Assembly (NCBI RefSeq): GCF_900156375.1
Contig: NZ_FTNK01000002.1
Location: forward strand, 496,001 to 560,000
Reading direction: 5' to 3'
DNA: 64,000 bases
From: Paenibacillus macquariensis
GTDB taxonomy: Bacteria > Bacillota > Bacilli > Paenibacillales > Paenibacillaceae
The notes below the pieces were generated by a model, which made no database searches, was not told where the DNA came from, and was given only the letters and a program-made list of their open reading frames with translations. A program made the translations under genes and the position numbers. Positions 37,044 to 45,016 of this stretch are shown here, piece by piece; within the stretch, counting starts at the first letter, position 1; every line of letters starts with the position of its first letter.

Positions 37044-37679
37044 GTGAATAACTTAATTGCATTTAGTCTGATGGCCCTTATGATGTCTATGTTACCTGGT
37101 ACAGATACGGTACTTATTATGAAAAATACACTTATGCACGGCGCAAAAGCGGGACGGTATACGATACTTGGCATGGCGACGGGGCTAACTTTTTGGACTA
37201 TTGTTGTCGTACTTGGTTTATCAGTAGTCATTGCCCAATCCGTATTTCTATTCAATACAATCAAGTATTTGGGAGCTGCCTACTTGTTCTACTTAGGTAT
37301 AAGAGCATTTTTTGCTAAAAGCACACTTTTAGTAGAGAATGTTCAAACAGAAGATAGTCAGGGTTCTATTGAAAAATTATCGAACCATCATTATAAGGAA
37401 TCCTATCTACAAGGCGTATTCAGTAATATTCTTAATCCTAAGACCATTTTGGTCTATATCACTTTCATGCCTCAATTCATTGATCTGAATGGAAATACAA
37501 ATCAACAGCTGATTGCATTAGGATTAATCCTAACTGCCATAGCAGTAGGTTGGTTTCTGATCGTAGTGTATCTATTAGATCATGTGGAACAATGGCTAAA
37601 AAAGCCTAAGTTTCAGAAAGTCTTTCAAAAATCTACTGGCGTAATGTTAATAGGATTTGGAGTGAAAACAGTTATTTAA
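37044..37679 (+). CDS. LysE/RhtB-family exporter
   Basis: Inner-membrane amino-acid or small-metabolite exporter of 211 aa, with about six membrane segments. The N-terminal signature LPGTDTVLIMKNTLMHGAKA (about 14-33) is typical of the LysE/RhtB family, as is SNILNPKTILVYITFMPQF in the middle. GTG at 37044 follows GAGGAGG. It is paired with the AraC regulator upstream, and a decayed partial copy lies at 40618-40931. The substrate is not predictable. Confidence 0.9.
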   Translation: MNNLIAFSLMALMMSMLPGTDTVLIMKNTLMHGAKAGRYTILGMATGLTFWTIVVVLGLSVVIAQSVFLFNTIKYLGAAYLFYLGIRAFFAKSTLLVENVQTEDSQGSIEKLSNHHYKESYLQGVFSNILNPKTILVYITFMPQFIDLNGNTNQQLIALGLILTAIAVGWFLIVVYLLDHVEQWLKKPKFQKVFQKSTGVMLIGFGVKTVI

Positions 37680-37698
37680 CTCTATTAAACGATCTAAA

Positions 37699-37747
37699 AA
37701 ACAGTAATCCACCAAATTATTGCTAATGGTGGATTACTGTTTTTTTT
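37699..37747 (+). terminator. Rho-independent terminator after LysE gene
   Basis: AACAGTAATCCACCA pairs perfectly with TGGTGGATTACTGTT around a 12-base loop, followed by a T run. Confidence 0.94.
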
Positions 37748-37756
37748 AATTAAGTA

Positions 37757-38013
37757 TTACTAATTTTGAATGAATATGTTAAATCTACAACAACTTTAAT
37801 AGTTTCTTTAGCATCGATTGCTTTATTTAATGCTTCTTGAATATCATCAAGTTTATAGATTTGTGTAACGATGCTAGAAAGATTAGTTATATTTGTAAGG
37901 TGTTCGATAACCTTCGTAATATCCTCATGCGTATAGCCCTTGCGCCTTTAATTTGTACTTCTTTTGACATGACTTGATTAAATAGAATAGGTTCCCTGCT
38001 GCATCAATAAATA
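37757..38013 (-). pseudogene. Remnant of zinc-type alcohol dehydrogenase
   Basis: This stretch is closely similar to the C-terminal coding part of the intact dehydrogenase at 45017-46033, on the same strand. Homology runs from the equivalent of the stop region to GCATCAATAAATA near 38013. The remnant lacks the 81 bases that in the intact gene lie between two copies of CATGACTTG (45212-45220 and 45293-45301) and keeps one copy at 37968-37976. It has further one-base deletions near 37940 and 37993, and no 5' half. It cannot encode a working enzyme. Confidence 0.85.
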
Positions 38014-38545
38014 GTGGAATAAAAAGTAAAGCAAGCTCGTTATATAAGAGGGGGAATCTGAATTTCTTTGAGGTGAGAGAGCACAACAGAAGACCGTAAC
38101 ATCAAGTCAATCGCGTGCAAGTCAAGGGATAAACCGTTAAAAGTAGGCGGGCAATCTGTAGTTGGTTTTTCACAACTGATTACAAAAGATTATATGCTGA
38201 GTTTAATTGATTTGAATCTGTTTTTACCACTGAAAGTGTTGCAGAAGATCAGACTCAAGTTTCACTCTGGGTAAAGATTCAATGGATAAGTTAGTGAAGC
38301 TCACCGTATTATATCTTGCGAATTGCTTGTAGCAAGAGGTGAGGGAGCAACAAGAGTTACGGGTGCTTCCTAACAATTGTAGGTGTTTGAGAATACACGA
38401 ATACAACGGAGAGTTCAGTAATCCCGATAATTTCTGCCACGACTATAGTAAAAACCATTGGCAGTATTGTTCAATTACCAGAGGGGGCTGGGCCTATTAA
38501 TAGCTAAGATGATGGTCCGTCGGCGTCGATTCTCTTACTAATACC
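38014..38545. other. Non-coding or decayed stretch
   Basis: No gene I can identify. Two open stretches look protein-like: about 66 codons on the plus strand ending near 38275 (contains KVGGQSVVGFSQLITKDYM) and a possible 53-aa frame at 38339-38500 (GTG start, contains PDNFCHDYSKNHWQYC, rich in Cys, Trp and Tyr). Neither has a good ribosome site or a family I know. Given the pseudogenes on both sides, I read this as decayed sequence. Confidence 0.4.
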
Positions 38546-38588
38546 AAAACCTCCAATCCCACTGGTTAAACAGGATTGGAGGTTTTTT
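38546..38588. terminator. Strong hairpin terminator, probably for minus-strand gene
   Basis: AAAACCTCCAATCC pairs perfectly with GGATTGGAGGTTTT around a 13-base loop. A T run follows on the plus strand and an A run precedes it, so it can terminate in both directions, including the spore-coat gene at 38611-39375. Confidence 0.9.
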
Positions 38589-38610
38589 AACTAACTTATG
38601 GAAAAACAAA

Positions 38611-39375
38611 TCACTTGCGTTTTATGGATAAAAACCGGCCGTTTACTCTCGCATAATGCAGAACTTTGAAGAACATTTTCTTATCTTTTAATTGATTGAA
38701 TATAAATGGGTCAGGTGCTGTGTTTACTTCTAATACCCATGGCTTCAATTTTTTATCGATTCCGATGTCAACACCAATTTCTTTAAATCCAGGATAACTC
38801 TTCTGGTAGTGTGTAGCAATTTTATATCCTAAATGTCGCAAGCTGTTGATATAATCATGTTTCTCCTGTTTCTTTAAATAGGAACCAAGTAATAATTCTA
38901 AGGGTAGCGGTTTGCCGCTATTATGAAAGTTCGTCACTATTTTATTCGGATGAGCAACTCGACCAATATAACCAGTAGCTTCCCAAGTTTTCTTTGGGCT
39001 TTTTTGTACCATGATGCGTGTATCGAATATTCGATTTTGATGGGTTAAGAGATGAATGCCCTGTTGCACCAGATAGGGTCTATTTAACTTGGCTTTGTTC
39101 AGAGCAGTGTATAAGTCTAGAAACGTTCTAAATGACCTAGAAACTTTACCGGATTGAAATCGGTATTTATCATTCTTCTCCACACGAATAACGCCTTGTC
39201 CGAAAGAGCCATTGATAGGCTTGACATAAACCATCGTGTGCTTTTTCAACATATGAAGCAAGTTCGTTTGACTGTAGATTCTTGTTTCCGGAACAAATTC
39301 GCTAAGTTCTTTGTTTAGTAAGAGAACCTTCGTTTTGACCCATTTGCTTCCAACTGTACTTTCGCGATTCGCCAT
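38611..39375 (-). CDS. YheC/YheD-type ATP-grasp protein (spore coat associated)
   Basis: ATP-grasp protein of 254 aa. ATP-binding motifs include VYVKPINGSFGQGVIRV (about 55-71) and the metal-binding end VDIGIDKKLKPWVLEVN (about 207-223). YheC and YheD of Bacillus are found in the spore coat or forespore region; the ligase reaction is unknown. At 254 aa this one is shorter than typical members (about 350-450 aa), so it may carry only the ATP-grasp core. Start ATG at 39375 has GTAGAGGTG upstream on this strand. It begins 11 bases after the stop of a decayed glycosyltransferase, suggesting they were once one operon. Confidence 0.8.
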   Translation of the reverse strand: MANRESTVGSKWVKTKVLLLNKELSEFVPETRIYSQTNLLHMLKKHTMVYVKPINGSFGQGVIRVEKNDKYRFQSGKVSRSFRTFLDLYTALNKAKLNRPYLVQQGIHLLTHQNRIFDTRIMVQKSPKKTWEATGYIGRVAHPNKIVTNFHNSGKPLPLELLLGSYLKKQEKHDYINSLRHLGYKIATHYQKSYPGFKEIGVDIGIDKKLKPWVLEVNTAPDPFIFNQLKDKKMFFKVLHYARVNGRFLSIKRK

Positions 39376-39385
39376 AGAAACACCT

Positions 39386-39549
39386 CTACTTGGAAATTTT
39401 CGAAGCATAAATCTTTTCTGATTTGATTGCTGTTTCTCGCCAACTAAATTTTCTCGTTACATTTAGTTGGGCTTGCTTGGCCAGTTTTTTGCCTTAGAAG
39501 GAGCTTGGGCTAATCTAATAATTTCTTTGGCAAGATGCCTTTCCTTAGG
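39386..39549 (-). pseudogene. Glycosyltransferase C-terminal remnant
   Basis: On the minus strand the frame KKLAKQAQLNVTRKFSWRET continues to IYASKISK and a TAG stop at 39386-39388. This is the typical end of a family 4 glycosyltransferase of the spore-coat type. Upstream, the sequence reads KERHLAKEIIRLAQAPSKAK in a shifted frame, so one frameshift near 39497 separates two in-register pieces. The rest of the gene is missing. Its position before the YheC/D-like gene fits a coat-modification operon. Confidence 0.65.
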
Positions 39550-39592
39550 TAGTTGGGGCGTAGTCGACTAATAATGGTTATATAGCAATTTG

Positions 39593-39703
39593 CTAAATAC
39601 AGTGTTCCACAAAGCCTTCGACAGGGGGAGGAACGGGGATTTGTTCAGGATCAATAATCATAATATACATAATGAAGAAATTCTCCTCTAGGCTGCACTT
39701 CAT
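39593..39703 (-). CDS. Possible small protein of 36 aa
   Basis: A 37-codon frame with ATG at 39703 and TAG at 39593-39595. The product begins MKCSLEENFF and contains IDPEQIPVPPPVEGFVEHC. A weak GAAAGA lies upstream. The codon pattern and proline-rich motif look like real protein, but it may equally be the tail of a degraded gene. No family recognised. The stretch 39704-39907 contains only an imperfect inverted repeat (TTTATACTG / CAGTATAAA, 39796-39834) of unknown role. Confidence 0.3.
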   Translation of the reverse strand: MKCSLEENFFIMYIMIIDPEQIPVPPPVEGFVEHCI

Positions 39704-39907
39704 TTGATCTTTCAAGTTATCATATTCAAATTAAGTTGAGGGATTTGGGGGAGAGTCTAATTGGTAAATTAAATTTTTTTGATAGCATCAATATTTATAC
39801 TGCAAGAAGACTTGATTGCTCTTACAGTATAAAATGAAGTTCCGGGAGAATCGGAGTCCCGATGCAATAACTAATGGGGCACAAAGCTGTGTAAACGAAT
39901 CGATTAA

Positions 39908-40190
39908 ATGGATATAGAAGCTGTTGATGTGACCATTAACCGCAGACCGCACTACTCAGATTACGGATTATCGTTAAGGGAATTTCGGAAATTACAAGAT
40001 TTGCTCATGATAAAATCACCATATTATCTTCGTGGTCCCTTAAATGGATTCAAACGAATGAAGTTAATTTTAACAATAATTGAGTTCGCTTTTTTAGAAA
40101 AGCATTATCACGAAGTATGTGCGAGATATCTCGCTTCAAATCCTGGCTCTGGACGGGTTATGCAAAAATATGGCATGGTTAATTATTACA
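39908..40190 (+). pseudogene. GNAT acetyltransferase fragment
   Basis: The frame contains LEKHYHEVCARYLASNPGSG followed by RVMQKYGM, the typical end region of RimJ/RimL-like acetyltransferases (N-P-x-S-G-x-V-M-x-K-x-G-M). The preceding part does not form an acetyl-CoA binding loop, and the last conserved strand is missing. It is a fragment of an acetyltransferase joined to unrelated sequence. Confidence 0.55.
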
Positions 40191-40230
40191 GAATATCTAT
40201 AAAGAAGCGTGTGCAGCACCAGCCAGAAAA

Positions 40231-40440
40231 ACGGACATGGTCCGATCCATTGTCGCTGACCAGGTCATCGATTACACTCGTGAGGACTTCACCCAAAGCG
40301 GGAAATTTTATGACCTGATTTTCGACACGGTGGGGAACCATTCGCTTTTAGATTGCAAATGCATATTAAGTCCCAAGGGGACTCTAGTCATGGTCGGATC
40401 GCAGAGCAAGGGTCGCTGGCTTTTGGCCGCTAACTCGATC
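40231..40440 (+). pseudogene. Quinone-oxidoreductase-like dehydrogenase fragment
   Basis: The frame reads VADQVIDYTREDFTQSGKFY and then DLIFDTVGNHSLLDCKCILS, PKGTLVMVG. This is the middle of the nucleotide-binding domain of an MDR-family NAD(P)-dependent alcohol dehydrogenase/quinone oxidoreductase. About 65 residues remain out of roughly 320; both ends are missing. It is distinct from the dehydrogenase at 45017-46033. Confidence 0.7.
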
Positions 40441-40540
40441 CCTCAAAGGACTCCTGTTATCATGGTTTGTAAATCAAAAAATAGTAATGCTTATGGCGGT
40501 GTGGAGCAAAGAGGATCTGATTGTAATGCGGGAGATGATT

Positions 40541-40931
40541 TAAAAAGACAGATTGGATTAACACCTAAACAATATTTGAGAATTCACCTCAAAACTAATC
40601 AACTGCAGATAGAGGAATACGGTGAATTGTTGTACGGCGCAAAAGCGGGACGATATACGGTACTCGGGATGGCGACGGGTCTTAGCGCACTTATATTTAG
40701 AGGATGTTCAAGCAGAAGATAGTCAGGTGTCTAATGAAAAGTTATCGCACAATCATAGTAAGGAATCATATCTACAAGGAGTATTCAGTAATATTCTTAA
40801 TCCTCACTGCAATAGCAGTGGGTTGGTTTTTGATCGTAGTGTATCTATTAGATCATGTGAAACAATGGTAAAAAAACATTTCAAAAATCTACTGGCGTTA
40901 TGTTAATAGGATTTGGCGAGATACTAAAATA
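40541..40931 (+). pseudogene. Degraded copy of the AraC-LysE gene pair
   Basis: The first 70 bases match the end of the AraC regulator gene (RQIGLTPKQYLRIHL), and the rest matches pieces of the LysE gene in order: YGAKAGRYTVLGMATGL, then DVQAEDSQ, ESYLQGVFSNILNP, AIAVGWFLIVVYLLDHV and the C-terminal region. Missing are the intergenic region and exporter N terminus, a piece of about 140 bases in the middle, and 92 bases that in the intact gene lie between two copies of TTAATCCTA (37432-37440 and 37524-37532). The remnant keeps one TTAATCCT at 40797-40804. It is non-functional. Confidence 0.88.
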
Positions 40932-41102
40932 ACACGTCTTACATTCGAAAGAACATACAACTATGGAAAAGGAGGAGCGGTGAATAGACAGTGTTAGAAA
41001 ATAAACGAAGTCAAGATTCTCAAGTGCGATAAGAGCATGAACAGGACAAGAAGCATACACTGTGTTGTCTACTGCACCTAAAAAAGCAAGCAATATCATA
41101 AA

Positions 41103-41155
41103 AAAAGGCAAGATAAAGGGATGTATTATCTCTCAATCTTGCCTTTGTTTTTTTA
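41103..41155. terminator. Bidirectional terminator before MFS gene
   Basis: AAAGGCAAGAT pairs with ATCTTGCCTTT around a loop of about 20 bases, with a T run after it and an A run before it. It can end the minus-strand MFS gene. Confidence 0.8.
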
Positions 41156-41212
41156 ATACTCATTGATCATCAGTTGTCATTTCTCAATCCTTATTGCTCT
41201 TCCAAACACACA

Positions 41213-42517
41213 TTATTTATGCTTGCTATGACGCCAGAACACGACTGGGATAAGCAGTAGTGAAAGAATCCCTCCAGCAAGTGAGAGTGTTGTATAACTA
41301 GAATAAGCTAACACCATGCCAGATAGTGCTCCACCTGATGCTCCTGCCAAAGCGATCAATACATCGACAGATCCTTGCGTCTTTGCACGAGTGGATGGAT
41401 GAGTTGAATCCAAGATGAGTGCAGTACCACTAATCAAGCCGAAGTTCCAGCCAAGTCCAAGTAAAGAAAGAGCAATAATCAGTACTAGTATGGAATCAGC
41501 TGGTGCAATAGCAGCCACTATAGCAGCAGCAAGAAGAGTGGCACCAGAAGCCAATGCCATTAGCTTACGTCCAATCTTATCTACAAGAATACCCGTCAAG
41601 AGAGAGGGCAAGTACATTGCACCTACATGGAACCCAATTACGAGTCCTACTGCTTTCAAATTGTGTCCATGATGCCCCATATGTACAGGTGTCATTGTCA
41701 TAATTGCAATCATGACAATTTGGGTTAAGACCATTACAGTTGCTCCAACTATGATCCCACGTTTATTTACTGCTAGTGATATGGAATTCGCGTCTAATAG
41801 ATCTCGCTCATTCTGATTCTGTACATCTGTTGCAATGGCTTTCGCAACGATGAGAGGGTCTGGTCGAAGAAATACTAGAAGTACCATACCAGCAATAATG
41901 TAGGCTGCAGCTGCTAGAATAAACGGGCCCGCAAGAGCAGGCACACCGATTGACATAGCAAACCTACCCATTACGTCAACCAAATTTGGCCCCGCAACAG
42001 CACCGAAGGTGGTTGAAACCATCGCAATACTAATAGCAGTTGCACGCTGTCTAGAATTTGCTAGGTCAGTTCCTGCATAGCGAGCCTGTAAATTGGTTGC
42101 AGTACCGGAACCATAGATGAGTAGAGATACTAAAAGTAGTAGAACATTATTAGTTAATGCTGACATTACTACGCCAATCGCACCGATACCTCCAAGTAAG
42201 AATCCTGTCGCGAGTCCTAAACGGCGTCCAAAACGTTGAGAAAGTTGTCCTACCAGTAGCGCTGCACCTGCTGAACCAAGAGTGAACAGCGCTGCAGGAA
42301 CACCTGTGAAACTATCTGTTCCTAACATATCCTGCGCGAGTAGTGCCCCCACTGTTATACCTGCAGCAAGTCCTGCGCCTCCAAAAATTTGTGAAATAAC
42401 AACGATAAGCAGCGTCCGTCGATATAATTGCCGTTGTTTTATGGGAGAATCAATGTAACTTTGTAACCCACTTGAGTGATGGTCTAATGCTTTTATATCA
42501 TCCGATGTACTCGACAT
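41213..42517 (-). CDS. MFS transporter
   Basis: Major facilitator transporter of 434 aa with twelve predicted membrane segments. The loop between TM2 and TM3 carries GQLSQRFGRRLGL, and between TM8 and TM9 DKIGRKLMALASG is the second copy of the family motif. It is probably a proton-driven exporter for a drug or metabolite. Start ATG at 42517 has AAGGAGG upstream on this strand; the GTG three bases earlier is less likely. Single-gene unit. The product is not related to the LysE exporter. Confidence 0.88.
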   Translation of the reverse strand: MSSTSDDIKALDHHSSGLQSYIDSPIKQRQLYRRTLLIVVISQIFGGAGLAAGITVGALLAQDMLGTDSFTGVPAALFTLGSAGAALLVGQLSQRFGRRLGLATGFLLGGIGAIGVVMSALTNNVLLLLVSLLIYGSGTATNLQARYAGTDLANSRQRATAISIAMVSTTFGAVAGPNLVDVMGRFAMSIGVPALAGPFILAAAAYIIAGMVLLVFLRPDPLIVAKAIATDVQNQNERDLLDANSISLAVNKRGIIVGATVMVLTQIVMIAIMTMTPVHMGHHGHNLKAVGLVIGFHVGAMYLPSLLTGILVDKIGRKLMALASGATLLAAAIVAAIAPADSILVLIIALSLLGLGWNFGLISGTALILDSTHPSTRAKTQGSVDVLIALAGASGGALSGMVLAYSSYTTLSLAGGILSLLLIPVVFWRHSKHK

Positions 42518-42656
42518 CACTTAGACCTCCTTTCCAAGTAACCAATTTTTATAATTTACAAATACATTCCAATCTTGAACACTCTCTTATGATTTCCGTG
42601 GTCATGAAGCCAGTGTTTCTTCTAATTTTTCTATCAATGTTTAATCAGTAGTCTAT

Positions 42657-44045
42657 CTACTTTAGATTTAACAGGAGACGCTTAAGCAGGACAAGTCCTC
42701 TATCCAATTCATCAACATCTTTAGTCGATGTTAGTGAAATACGAATAAACTGAGCTGATTCATCTTTTTTGGCCAAAAAACGATCGGAATGATATACATG
42801 GATACCATATGTTAAAGCATTTTGTTCAAACTCCTTGAGTGTACAAGGATGAGACAGTGGAAGCCATCTGAAAAAACTAAACGGATTTTCAGATGGATTA
42901 TTAACTTCAAAATATTTGTTATAAAGTTCATTGCGTACTTTTGCCATTTCTTTCTTTTCTCTAATAATCCTGTCAGCAACGCCTGTGTTAATCAACTCTG
43001 CTATAACTTCTGCATTTAAGCCAGACGTTTTGATGTTGATATTAAAGATTCCGTATGTTATTTTCTCTACAAATACATTAGCGTAAGCTATGAAGGCTAC
43101 TCTCATCCCAGAACTTAGTGATTTAGCGATACTTAGAACATAAACAAATCGATCTGGCACAAAATGTGAAACGGGTAAATAGCCTTCTGGAGCAAGGAAT
43201 GAATAAATGTCATCTTCTATTAATATAAGTTCGTATTTTTTGATAATATCTGCTATATCCTTTCTCCGGTTCATATTCATCGTGATAGCAGTGGGGTTAT
43301 TACAGGATGGAACTAAATAAATTCCCTGTAGCTGATTTGCATTGCAAGCAGCATCTAATCTTTCCGGCATCATGCCTAATTCGTCTGCCGCAATAGGTAT
43401 GAGCTGGATGTTGAGTATGTTAGCGAGCTCAATGAAATTAGGATACGTATACATATCAACCGCAATCTTATCCCCAGGATGGAACAAGGCTATTAAAATC
43501 AAAGTTAGAGCATTTTGCCCTCCTGAAGTGATAGCGATGTTATCAACGGGTGCGTCCATGGAAAATCGCTGCATCCACTTCCTAGCTGCCATTTTGTGAT
43601 AGGGCATACCTAGTGGATGTCTGTAATCAAGTAATTGCTCCAAATAATTTTTATTAGCAATACTTTTAATCGTTTCTACCACTAATCCGTTTGTGCAGTC
43701 GAGTGGTTTGACAATGCCCATTTCTATATAATTTAATTCCTCACTACTTTCTGCCATAAAGATAGCATTTCTCGCATTGGGAGTGACAAAGGTTCCCCTC
43801 CCAGTAACCGCATATATTAATCCTTTCACTTCACATACTTTAAAAGCTCTAGTTATGGTACTAAGATTAATATCAAGATAATCGGCTAACTCTCTTTGAG
43901 GCGGAAGTTTGGTATTAGGTGGCAGATAACCGTTGAGAATATCATATTCTAATAAGCTGGCTATGGATCGATATAACGGAGAAACAAGTTGATCTTTATC
44001 TGGTTTCCACGTCATAGGATATTGTTCAAATGAATTTACGGGCAT
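42657..44045 (-). CDS. MocR-type regulator (GntR plus aminotransferase)
   Basis: Regulator of 462 aa with a GntR winged helix at about residues 12-75 (LPPQRELADYLDINLSTITR) and a fold-type I aminotransferase domain at about 105-460. The PLP lysine is in SIAKSLSSGMR near 310, with ITSGGQNAL, PSCNNPTA and IEDDIY as cofactor contacts. Such proteins bind PLP or an amine-PLP adduct and control nearby genes. Start ATG at 44045 has CAGGAGG upstream; the longer frame to 44075 lacks one. It is divergent from the PhzF-like gene, its likely target, with direct repeats between them. Confidence 0.9.
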   Translation of the reverse strand: MPVNSFEQYPMTWKPDKDQLVSPLYRSIASLLEYDILNGYLPPNTKLPPQRELADYLDINLSTITRAFKVCEVKGLIYAVTGRGTFVTPNARNAIFMAESSEELNYIEMGIVKPLDCTNGLVVETIKSIANKNYLEQLLDYRHPLGMPYHKMAARKWMQRFSMDAPVDNIAITSGGQNALTLILIALFHPGDKIAVDMYTYPNFIELANILNIQLIPIAADELGMMPERLDAACNANQLQGIYLVPSCNNPTAITMNMNRRKDIADIIKKYELILIEDDIYSFLAPEGYLPVSHFVPDRFVYVLSIAKSLSSGMRVAFIAYANVFVEKITYGIFNINIKTSGLNAEVIAELINTGVADRIIREKKEMAKVRNELYNKYFEVNNPSENPFSFFRWLPLSHPCTLKEFEQNALTYGIHVYHSDRFLAKKDESAQFIRISLTSTKDVDELDRGLVLLKRLLLNLK

Positions 44046-44072
44046 TCTTAAGCCTCCTGAAAAATTGTCTTG

Positions 44073-44104
44073 CATACAATTATATCATTTAAACCATACA
44101 ATTA
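44073..44104. promoter_or_regulatory. Direct-repeat operator for MocR regulator
   Basis: CATACAATTA occurs at 44073-44082 and again at 44095-44104, in the same orientation and 22 bases apart (two helical turns). MocR regulators such as GabR and PdxR bind direct repeats, so these are probable binding sites in the divergent promoter region. Confidence 0.6.
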
Positions 44105-44159
44105 ATGTGCTAAAGTTATAAATGTGATTCATTATCAACTTATTTAGGAGGTTAATACA

Positions 44160-44939
44160 ATGAAATATTATGTTGTAGATGCATTTGCAGAACAATTATT
44201 CGAAGGGAATCCTGCGGGAGTCTGTATTATGAATGATTGGATTTCAGATGATACCATGTTAAACATTGCTGCAGAAAATAATCTTTCTGAAACCGCGTTT
44301 GCTGTTAAAGAAGCAGAGGGCTATCGTTTGAGATGGTTTACTCCATTAGAAGAGTTTGACCTATGCGGACATGCTACATTGGCAACGGCGTATGTCATTG
44401 CTAACTATTACGAAATAAATTGCGACCAGATTACATTTCAGACCATGAGCGGGGAACTTGTTGTTGTGAAGAAAGGGGATCTTTATGAAATGGATTTCCC
44501 TAGCAGAATGCCCGAAAAATGCACCTTAACCGAACAAATGGTTGAAGCTCTTGGTGTAAGACCTGTAGAAACCTATCTGGGTAGAGATTTAATGTTTGTA
44601 CTAGAACATGAAGAAGATGTTCAGCATGCATCGCCTGATTTCTCCAAGCTCAAACAGCTACCAGGCTTGGGTGTGTCTATTACAGCGAAGAGTCAAAAGT
44701 ACGACTTCGTTTCTAGAAGCTTTTTTCCAAAGTTAAATGTGAATGAAGATCCAGTATGCGGTTCTGCACATTGTAACTTCATTCCATTTTGGACTAACCG
44801 TCTAGGCAAGAATAAATTGGTGGCGAGACAGCGTTCTAAACGTGGGGGAACATTATACTGCGAATTAGTCGGTGATCGTGTGAAAATCAGTGGATCAGCT
44901 GTATTATATGCCATATCCGATCTACAGATAAATCAATAA
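44160..44939 (+). CDS. PhzF-family isomerase/epimerase-like protein
   Basis: Protein of 259 aa of the PhzF (diaminopimelate-epimerase fold) family. Characteristic motifs are VDAFAEQLFEGNPAGVC near the N terminus, ENNLSETAF with the catalytic Glu near 45, FDLCGHATLA near 70, and DPVCGSAHCNFIPFW in the second half. In PhzF itself the Glu isomerises a dihydroxyanthranilate; relatives act on unknown small metabolites. ATG follows TAGGAGG. It is divergent from the MocR gene, which likely regulates it. The exact reaction is unknown. Confidence 0.87.
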   Translation: MKYYVVDAFAEQLFEGNPAGVCIMNDWISDDTMLNIAAENNLSETAFAVKEAEGYRLRWFTPLEEFDLCGHATLATAYVIANYYEINCDQITFQTMSGELVVVKKGDLYEMDFPSRMPEKCTLTEQMVEALGVRPVETYLGRDLMFVLEHEEDVQHASPDFSKLKQLPGLGVSITAKSQKYDFVSRSFFPKLNVNEDPVCGSAHCNFIPFWTNRLGKNKLVARQRSKRGGTLYCELVGDRVKISGSAVLYAISDLQINQ

Positions 44940-44953
44940 GGTATCAAATAAAC

Positions 44954-44990
44954 GAGCTCATTTTGAACTGAAATAGAACAAAATGAGCTC
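44954..44990. terminator. Bidirectional hairpin between convergent genes
   Basis: GAGCTCATTTTG pairs perfectly with CAAAATGAGCTC around a 13-base loop, extended by outer GTATCA / TGATAC pairing (44941-44996). There is no strong T run, so termination may be partial. Confidence 0.65.
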
Positions 44991-45016
44991 TGATACAATA
45001 TACATTAGTTGAATGA

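Noticed and set aside
38339..38500. A 53-aa Cys/Trp-rich frame that could be a secreted peptide
   Set aside because: No ribosome site, no signal peptide, and it lies within a zone of decayed sequence.
39796..39834. Inverted repeat TTTATACTG / CAGTATAAA as terminator or insertion-sequence end
   Set aside because: Imperfect, without a T run, target duplication or transposase remnant nearby.
39908..40318. A single 136-aa protein
   Set aside because: It joins an acetyltransferase fragment to out-of-frame dehydrogenase sequence, so the frame is accidental.
40237..40722. A single 161-aa protein
   Set aside because: It fuses dehydrogenase, AraC-end and LysE pieces; each matches a different gene and no start or ribosome site supports it.
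37757..40931. Mobile element causing the fragment cluster
   Set aside because: No transposase, integrase or terminal repeats found; the deletions follow short direct repeats inside genes.
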